Positions 58,273 through 64,000 of a stretch of DNA of 64,000 bases are shown here, in pieces; positions within the stretch are counted from its first letter, which is position 1, and the number at the start of each line of letters is the position of its first letter. This stretch comes from Ectopseudomonas toyotomiensis (GTDB taxonomy: Bacteria; Pseudomonadota; Gammaproteobacteria; Pseudomonadales; Pseudomonadaceae): positions 62,001-126,000 of the forward strand of contig NZ_FOXK01000014.1 of assembly GCF_900115695.1 (NCBI RefSeq), read 5' to 3'. The notes beneath the pieces were generated by a model, which saw only the letters and a program-made list of their open reading frames with translations, did no database searches and was not told the origin of the DNA. Position numbers and translations under genes: made by a program.

Positions 58273-61162
58273 GGCGGGTCTCCTTGGCGGGTAACAGGCG
58301 GTTGAGCATGTGCAGGAAGTGTTGTCCATCATTGCGCGATTTGGCCAGTGCCGCGCTCACCCCAGCCAATTCATGGCCATCCATCTCGCTGGCCGAGAGC
58401 ACGGCCACCGGTAGTCCCGGCCGCTGGTTCTGCAGTTCGTCGAGCAGCTCCAGGCCGTTGCCGTCGGGCAGGCCGAGATCAAGCAGAACCAGATCGAAAG
58501 GCTGCTCGGCGAGCAGGCGACGCGCTTCGGCGAGGCTGTCGGCAGGAACGAATTCGGCCAGCTCACGGCCCTGTTCAGCGACCACCAGACGCAGATCGTG
58601 ATCGTCCTCCACGTGTAGCACGCGTGGACTCTGCGGCAAGTGCTGCAGGGCCTGGGCGAGGCTGCCGAGCAGGCGCTGTGGGTCGATCGGCTTGCTCAGC
58701 CAGTCCAGCGCGGGCACCCCATCGAGGGCCAGGCGGCCTTCTTCGCAGGCGGCCGATACCACCAGAATCGGCAGCTCGCGATAGCGCGCGTCGGCGCGCA
58801 GTTCTTGTACCAGTTGCATGCCGTCACCGTCCGGCAGGCGCAGGTCGAGGCTGATGGCGGCGGGTATTTCCTCGCGCAGGCGGGCGCGTGCTTCATCCAG
58901 GCTGTGAGCCAGACGCACGCGATAACCGGCGTTTTCCAGCAACTGGCGCAGCAGGTTGGCGATGTCCGGTTCGTCCTCGACCACCAGCAGGCTGCGCCGG
59001 CCGTCGCTGGTCGCGGGCAGGGCGGCTTCGGCCAGCGTGGGCAGCTCGAACCAGAAGCAGGCGCCCTGGCCCTCTACCGAGTCGAAGCCGATATGCCCGC
59101 CCATGCGTTCGATCAGCTCCTTGCTGATCGCCAGGCCCAGGCCGGTGCCGCCCTTGCTGCGGCTGTCACTGGCGTCGGCCTGGGAGAACTTGCTGAAGAT
59201 GCGCTGGCGAAATTCGGCGGCGATACCTGGGCCCTGGTCGCTGACCTCGACGCGCACGCGCGCGCCACGGCCTTCGGCGCGCAGACACACCTCGGCGCCG
59301 GGCGGTGAGTACTTCACGGCGTTGGAGATGAAGTTGGCCAGCACCTGTTGCAGACGCATGGCGTCGACCCGTACGCGGGCCGGCACGCAGTCGAGCAGGC
59401 GCAGCTTGACCTGGTGGCGGTCGGCATAGGCCTGGTTGCTGTCCAGTGCTTCCTGGAGCTGGGCGGCAAGCGTGTAGGGTTGCAGGTCGAACTGCATCTT
59501 GCCGGCCTCCAGCTTGTCCATGTCCAGCAGATCGTTGATCAGGTGGCTAAGGCGCTGGCTGTTGGCCTGGGCGATGCCCAGCATGGTGCGCATGCTTTCC
59601 GGTACCGTGCCCAGTGCGCCGCCATTGATCAGTCCCAGGGAGCCGGCGATGGCGGTCAGCGGGGTGCGCAACTCGTGGCTGACGGTGGAGACGAACTCGC
59701 TCTTGAGGCGCTCGATACGCTTGGCCTCGCTCTGGTCCATGGTGGTGCCGGTGATGCGCAGCGGGTAGCCTTTGTCGTCACGCTGGATGTAACCGCGCAG
59801 CAGCACCGGCAATTCGCTGCCGTCGACACGTAGCAGGCGACAGTCGATGGTGAAGTTGCTGGCGCCTGCGGACAGCGCCTGTTTCAGACGGGCGCGCGTT
59901 GCGGGCAGATCGTCCGGGTGCACCAGGTTTTCCCAGGCCCAGGGGTCATCGGCAAAACCCGGCGGGCCCTGCTCCGGATAGCCGAGCATCTGCCAGCCGT
60001 GGGCCGAGGCGAAGAAGCTGCCGGCCTTGACGTCGATGTCCCACCAACCGTCATTGCCGCCCTTGAGCGCCAGTGCAAGGCGCTCTTCGCTGCGGTGCAG
60101 CTGTTCGGTGATGCGCTCGGCCAGCTGTTGTATCTGCTCGCGGCGCAGGCTCAGGCTGCTGATCAGAAAGAACAGCAACAGGCTGATGCAGACGCCCAAC
60201 GCCAGCAGTGAGCCCTCGCCGCGGTGGGCGGCGTCGAGAAAACCTGGGGCGTAGTGAAAATTCAGGTACCAGCGCTGGCCGAACAGTTCCAGCTCTCGTT
60301 GGGTGTCGGCAGGCGTATCGATGGCGTTGTCAGCGCTGCTGTAAAGCAGGTCGGCGGCGGCCATATCGGGGCCGGCGTAGAGCTCGAACTCCAGGTCGCG
60401 TTGGCGTGCACCGAGGATGCCGTGCATCAGGTCGTGCGCGCGGTAGGGGCTGTAGGCAAAGCCGCGCAGCGCGGCCAGGCGCTGCTCGGGAGTGTCCAGC
60501 GGTTGGTCGTTCCGGTACACCGGGGTGTACAGCAACAGTCCCGGTTGGACCTTGCCGTGGGTTTCCTGCACCAGCGTGACGCGGCCGGAGAGACGGCTCT
60601 GGCCGCTGCGTGCGGCGCTGAGCATGGCGGCCTGGCGCACGGGTTCGGACAGCATGTCGAAGCCGAATGCGGCCAGGTTGCGTCCGGCGAAAGGCTCGAT
60701 ATAGCGGATGGCGCTGTACTGCGTGCGCTCGCCAAGCGGGCGCACGCGGAAGTTGGGGTAGCCCTCGGCACGCATCTCGGTTTCGAAGGCGTGCAGCTTT
60801 TCGGTGGGCAATACCTGGCTGAACCCCAGGCCCTGGATGCCCGGGTAGCGTTCTTCCAGGTTCAGACGACGTGCGTAGGTGCGCCAGTCGTCGCGACTGA
60901 CCGCTTCGCTGGCATCGAGCAGGGCGGCGGCGCCGAGCAGGATGCTTTCCTGGTTATGCATGCGCTGGATGATGGCCTCGCTGATTTCGTCGGCAAGGAG
61001 CCCGAGCTGGCGTGAGGCGGACGCGCTCTGACTCTGGCGCAAGCTGTCCCAGGCCAGCAGCGTCGTGCCGAGCGCCAGTGCCAGCACGCCCCAGGCCAGC
61101 AGATTGTTGCGGCTGAACAGCTGCCCGAGCAGTTGCAGGCGCAGCGTGATGTTGTCGCTCAT
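58265..61162 (-). CDS. CHASE-PAS hybrid histidine kinase with two receivers
   Basis: A 965-residue kinase. Membrane segment about residues 20-38; periplasmic CHASE domain about 75-300 (RYPGIQGLGFSQVLP, YIEPFAGRNLAAFGFDM, SGRVTLVQETHGKVQPGLLLYTPVY split across it); second membrane segment about 318-342; PAS about 360-480 (GWWDIDVKAGSFFASAHGWQMLGY); HisKA EFVSTVSHELRTPLTAIAGS; HATPase SKGGTGLGLAISKELIERMGG; REC1 Asp in AISLDLRLPDGDG; REC2 Asp in VLLDLGLPDGNG. CHASE domains sense extracellular ligands. Overlaps HK2 by 4 bases and the CheY-like gene by 8. Confidence 0.93.
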   Translation of the reverse strand: MSDNITLRLQLLGQLFSRNNLLAWGVLALALGTTLLAWDSLRQSQSASASRQLGLLADEISEAIIQRMHNQESILLGAAALLDASEAVSRDDWRTYARRLNLEERYPGIQGLGFSQVLPTEKLHAFETEMRAEGYPNFRVRPLGERTQYSAIRYIEPFAGRNLAAFGFDMLSEPVRQAAMLSAARSGQSRLSGRVTLVQETHGKVQPGLLLYTPVYRNDQPLDTPEQRLAALRGFAYSPYRAHDLMHGILGARQRDLEFELYAGPDMAAADLLYSSADNAIDTPADTQRELELFGQRWYLNFHYAPGFLDAAHRGEGSLLALGVCISLLLFFLISSLSLRREQIQQLAERITEQLHRSEERLALALKGGNDGWWDIDVKAGSFFASAHGWQMLGYPEQGPPGFADDPWAWENLVHPDDLPATRARLKQALSAGASNFTIDCRLLRVDGSELPVLLRGYIQRDDKGYPLRITGTTMDQSEAKRIERLKSEFVSTVSHELRTPLTAIAGSLGLINGGALGTVPESMRTMLGIAQANSQRLSHLINDLLDMDKLEAGKMQFDLQPYTLAAQLQEALDSNQAYADRHQVKLRLLDCVPARVRVDAMRLQQVLANFISNAVKYSPPGAEVCLRAEGRGARVRVEVSDQGPGIAAEFRQRIFSKFSQADASDSRSKGGTGLGLAISKELIERMGGHIGFDSVEGQGACFWFELPTLAEAALPATSDGRRSLLVVEDEPDIANLLRQLLENAGYRVRLAHSLDEARARLREEIPAAISLDLRLPDGDGMQLVQELRADARYRELPILVVSAACEEGRLALDGVPALDWLSKPIDPQRLLGSLAQALQHLPQSPRVLHVEDDHDLRLVVAEQGRELAEFVPADSLAEARRLLAEQPFDLVLLDLGLPDGNGLELLDELQNQRPGLPVAVLSASEMDGHELAGVSAALAKSRNDGQHFLHMLNRLLPAKETRHD

Positions 61163-63081
61163 GGCTGCACCCCGACTTGCGGCAGATCCAGCCAGAAGGT
61201 GCTGCCTTGTCCCTCCACGGAGTCGAAGCCGATACGTCCACCCATGTGTTCGATGATCTCCTTGCTGATCGCCAGGCCCAGGCCTGTGCCGCCCTGGCGG
61301 CGGGTGTCGCCGGCATCGGCCTGGGCAAATTTGCTGAAGATGCGTGGCTTGAAGTCCGACGCGATGCCCTGGCCCTGGTCACGTACGCTGATGCGTACCC
61401 AGCCGTCCGTGGGCACGGCTGCCAGCTCCACGCTCTGTCCGGCGGCGGAAAACTTGGCGGCATTGGCCAGCAGGTTAGCCAGCACCTGCTCCAGGCGCTG
61501 GGCATCGGCGCTTACCTGGCAGTCGATGCCCGGCATTAGCAGCAGTTGCACCCGGTGGTGTTCGGCATAGGGCTGGTTGCTGCGCAGCGCCTGCTCCAGC
61601 AGCGGGCGCAGGGCCAGCGGCTGCAGATCGAAGCGCATCTTGCCGGCGACCAGCTTGTCGATGTCCAGCAGGTCGTCGATCAGCTTGCGCAGGCGCTGGC
61701 TGTTGCTCTGGGCGATTTCCAGCATCTGCTGCATCTGCTCCGGCACTGCGCCCAGGGCGCCGCCGTTGATCAGGCCGAGTGAGCCGGCGATGGCGGTCAG
61801 CGGCGTGCGCAGTTCATGGCTGACGGTGGAGACGAACTCGTTCTGCAATTGCTCGCCGCGCTTGCGTTCGCTGATATCGCTGATGAAGCCGTGCCAGAGC
61901 GTTTCGCCGCCAGGCAGGCGCTGCGGTGCGGCACGCCCCTCGACCCAGAGCGGACCGTGCAGCGGATGCAGGACACGGTATTCCTGATGCCAGGTGCTCA
62001 GGTTTGCTGCCGAGCGGGCGATGGCGGCGTGCACCTGTGGCGCGTCATCCGGATGCAGGCGGGCGAGGAGTGGGCCGGCATCCTCGCTGACTTCTTCAGG
62101 CGTGCAGCCGTAAACGTCGCGGATACCGGCGCTGGCATAGGGGAAGCAACTGCTGCCATCGGCGCGCAGCAGATACTGGTAGACCATGCCCGGCAGCTGT
62201 GCGGCGATGCGCTGCAGGCGCAGGCGTGCCTCTTCGCGCTGGCTGAGATCGTTGGCCACCAGCAGGTAGCCTTGGAGCGGCTGGCCTTCAGCGCGGATCG
62301 GCGAGAGATTCAGGCGCACCGGCAGGTGCTGTCCGTTGCGTGCGCGCAGCTGCCCCTCGGTGCTCTGCGGCCCGCTGCTGCAGGCAATGCACAGGCGCTC
62401 GTACTGGCCTGGCTCGAGCAGCAGCTGCGGCAGGTACTTGTTCTCCAGCTCAGCGGGCGAATAGCCCAGTAGCTGCTGCGCTTCGTGGTTGCTGCGCAGT
62501 ACACGGCCCTGTGGGTCAAGCACCAGCACTGCGCTGCCGGCGTTGTCCAGCATGGCCTGGTGCATGGCGCTCTGTTCGGCCTGGCGACGCGCCTGCAGGC
62601 GCAGCTCGAACAACTCGGCGGTCAGTTGTGCCAGGTGCTGCAACTGAGCGCGTTGGTGGTTGTCGAGGTGGCGCGGCTGGCGGTCGATCACGCACAGGGT
62701 GCCGAGCGCCAGGCCCCGGCCGTCGTGCAGCGGCATGCCGGCGTAGAAGCGGATGTGCGGGTCGGAAGTGACCAGCGGGTTGTCGCGAAAACGGGCGTCA
62801 TCCAGGGCATTGTCCACTTCCAGTGGCGCGTCGGCAGCCACCGCATGGGCGCAGAAGGCCAGCTCGCGTGCGGTTTGCTCGGCATCCAGGCCAACCCGGC
62901 TCTTGAACCACTGGCGCTGGGCATCGACCAGCGAAATCAGGGCGATAGGGGTGTCGCAGATCTGCGCTGCCAGCGCGGTGATGTGGTCGAACATCGCTTC
63001 GGCCGGGCTGTCGAGTAGTTCCAGAGCGTGCAGGGCGGCCAGGCGTTCCTGCTCGTTGGCGGGGATCGGGGCTTGGCTCAT
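61159..63081 (-). CDS. GAF-PAS-PAS soluble histidine kinase
   Basis: A 640-residue kinase without membrane segments. GAF about residues 20-165 (DHITALAAQICDTPIALISLVDAQRQWFKSRVG, split); PAS about 175-285 (HQAMLDNAGSAVLVLDPQGRVL); second PAS about 290-405 (QYLLRADGSSCFPYASAGIRDVYG); HisKA EFVSTVSHELRTPLTAIAGSLG; HATPase RQGGTGLGLAISKEIIEHMGG. It has no receiver. The kinase core is nearly identical in layout to those at 58265 and 63078. Start overlaps the upstream kinase stop by ATGA. Confidence 0.92.
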   Translation of the reverse strand: MSQAPIPANEQERLAALHALELLDSPAEAMFDHITALAAQICDTPIALISLVDAQRQWFKSRVGLDAEQTARELAFCAHAVAADAPLEVDNALDDARFRDNPLVTSDPHIRFYAGMPLHDGRGLALGTLCVIDRQPRHLDNHQRAQLQHLAQLTAELFELRLQARRQAEQSAMHQAMLDNAGSAVLVLDPQGRVLRSNHEAQQLLGYSPAELENKYLPQLLLEPGQYERLCIACSSGPQSTEGQLRARNGQHLPVRLNLSPIRAEGQPLQGYLLVANDLSQREEARLRLQRIAAQLPGMVYQYLLRADGSSCFPYASAGIRDVYGCTPEEVSEDAGPLLARLHPDDAPQVHAAIARSAANLSTWHQEYRVLHPLHGPLWVEGRAAPQRLPGGETLWHGFISDISERKRGEQLQNEFVSTVSHELRTPLTAIAGSLGLINGGALGAVPEQMQQMLEIAQSNSQRLRKLIDDLLDIDKLVAGKMRFDLQPLALRPLLEQALRSNQPYAEHHRVQLLLMPGIDCQVSADAQRLEQVLANLLANAAKFSAAGQSVELAAVPTDGWVRISVRDQGQGIASDFKPRIFSKFAQADAGDTRRQGGTGLGLAISKEIIEHMGGRIGFDSVEGQGSTFWLDLPQVGVQP

Positions 63082-64000
63082 GACGCGTTCCCTGTGATCG
63101 GTAGTTCGAACCAGAAGGTAGCACCTTGGCCTGGGGACGAGTCGAAGCCGATATGGCCGCCCATGCGTTCGATGATTTCCTTGCAGATGGCCAGCCCGAG
63201 CCCGGTGCCGCCCTGTTGCCGGGTGTCACCGGAGTCGGCCTGGGAGAACTTGCTGAAGATGCGCGGTTTGAAGGCTTCCGGTATGCCGGGACCGCTGTCC
63301 GACACGCTGACGCGCAGGACCTCGCCGCAATGCTGCAGACGCACCTCGACGCTGGCGCCCACTGGCGAGAACTTGGCGGCGTTGGACAGCAGGTTGGCCA
63401 TTACCTGGGCCAGGCGCTGGGCGTCGACCCGCACCTGGGCATCGCCCTCGACCTGCAGGCGCAACGCCACCTGGTGCTGCTCGGCATAGGGCTGGTTGTG
63501 CAGCAGCGCCTGTTCCAGCAGTGGCTGCAGTGTACGTGCCTGCAGGTCGAAATGCATCTTGCCGGCCACCAGTTTATCCATGTCCAGCAGGTCGTTGATC
63601 AGGGCGCTGAGACGCTGGCTGTTGCTATGGGCGATGCTCAGCATCTGGCGCATGCTCTCCGGTACGGTGCCGAGGGCGCCGCCGTTGATCAGGCCGAGCG
63701 AACCGGCGATGGCGGTGAGCGGGGTGCGCAGCTCGTGGCTGACGGTGGATACGAATTCGTTCTTCATCTGTTCGGTGCGCTTGCGCTCGGCGATGTCGCG
63801 GATCACCGCGATAAAGCGGCGCTGCCCCTGGTGGCTGATCTGCGACACCGCCAACTCCATGGCGAAGCGCTCGCCGCTCTGGCGCAGGCCCTCCAGCTCG
63901 CGGACCTTGCCCACTACCCATGCTTCGCCGGTGCGCAGGTAGCGTTGGATGTAGCCGTCATGGGCATCGCGGTAGGGGGAGGGCATCAGCATGCTGACGT
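63078..64000 (-). CDS. PAS histidine kinase, C-terminal part (start outside window)
   Basis: The frame is open to base 64000 and continues beyond it. The visible 307 residues include the end of a PAS domain (SPYRDAHDGYIQRYLRTGEA, a PAS C-terminal block), a PAC-like segment, HisKA EFVSTVSHELRTPLTAIAGSLGLI, and HATPase QQGGTGLGLAICKEIIERMGGHIGF. The in-frame ATG at 63992 is inside the PAS domain, not the true start. It is the upstream gene of the kinase series and shares its core with its two neighbours. Confidence 0.9.
   Translation of the reverse strand, partial: VSMLMPSPYRDAHDGYIQRYLRTGEAWVVGKVRELEGLRQSGERFAMELAVSQISHQGQRRFIAVIRDIAERKRTEQMKNEFVSTVSHELRTPLTAIAGSLGLINGGALGTVPESMRQMLSIAHSNSQRLSALINDLLDMDKLVAGKMHFDLQARTLQPLLEQALLHNQPYAEQHQVALRLQVEGDAQVRVDAQRLAQVMANLLSNAAKFSPVGASVEVRLQHCGEVLRVSVSDSGPGIPEAFKPRIFSKFSQADSGDTRQQGGTGLGLAICKEIIERMGGHIGFDSSPGQGATFWFELPITGNAS

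Noticed and set aside
63078..63992. ATG at 63992 as the start of the last kinase gene
   Set aside because: It lies within a PAS domain and the frame remains open to the window end, so the gene is partial.

Overview
The window is high-GC Gammaproteobacterial chromosome, almost certainly Pseudomonas sensu lato (P. mendocina/oleovorans-like, by inference). The reasons are an oscA-sbp-cysTWA locus, an lsfA-ssuEADCBF operon, an OprD-family porin, REP-type repeats such as TGTAGGAGCGG and GTAGCCCGGAT, and gene families and codon use typical of that genus. No rRNA, tRNA, CRISPR, prophage or intact insertion sequence was seen. Two genes run off the ends: a glutamine-synthetase-like enzyme (left) and a histidine kinase (right).

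Layout. 0-2 kb: end of a gamma-glutamyl-polyamine catabolic pair. 2-10 kb: mixed housekeeping and regulator genes (GNAT, PhoD-like phosphatase, Crp-type regulator, DUF962 protein, XRE regulator with a small membrane protein, ArsR with a monooxygenase and a TauE exporter). 10.3-14.4 kb: sulfate/thiosulfate ABC transporter read leftward from oscA, with a divergent alpha/beta hydrolase. 15.4-18.1 kb: molybdate ABC transporter modABC with a ModE-like operator. 18.3-25.5 kb: exporters (EamA, Fsr-like MFS, a second MFS), LysR and AraC regulators, NIPSNAP, a methyltransferase and a small cysteine/arginine-rich protein. 25.7-34.9 kb: organosulfur island made of two divergent units. One is a sulfonate-type binding protein, an acyl-CoA-dehydrogenase-like (SfnB/DszC-type) flavoenzyme, a periplasmic rhodanese and a YeeE/YedE permease; the other is an OprD porin with a complete SsuACB-like ABC transporter. 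35-37.1 kb: AT-richer TauE/LysR cassette, bounded on one side by a broken copy of the neighbouring ABC ATPase gene. 37.5-38.8 kb: chromate transporter. 39.1-47 kb: kdpFABCDE potassium system. 47.6-53.2 kb: lsfA-ssuE-A-D-C-B-F sulfonate operon. 53.4-56.1 kb: a second sulfate-binding protein with CysT/CysW permeases but no ATPase. 56.2-64 kb: an overlapping operon of three related histidine kinases, a CheY-like receiver and an Hpt-REC-REC-GGDEF protein.

How it fits together. About half of the window concerns sulfur oxyanions and their analogues: sulfate uptake, sulfonate uptake and FMNH2-dependent desulfonation, sulfane-sulfur handling, sulfite/sulfonate export, molybdate, and chromate, which enters cells through sulfate transporters. 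Several of these units share an AT-rich promoter layout (ATTCTTTTT or ATATTTTT, then 19-20 bases, then a TAG-type -10), which suggests a common sulfur-starvation control such as CysB. The main items for follow-up are that shared promoter element, the ATPase-less second sulfate transporter, the TauE/LysR cassette beside a diverged ssuB fragment, the desulfurization island, and the multi-kinase/diguanylate cyclase relay.
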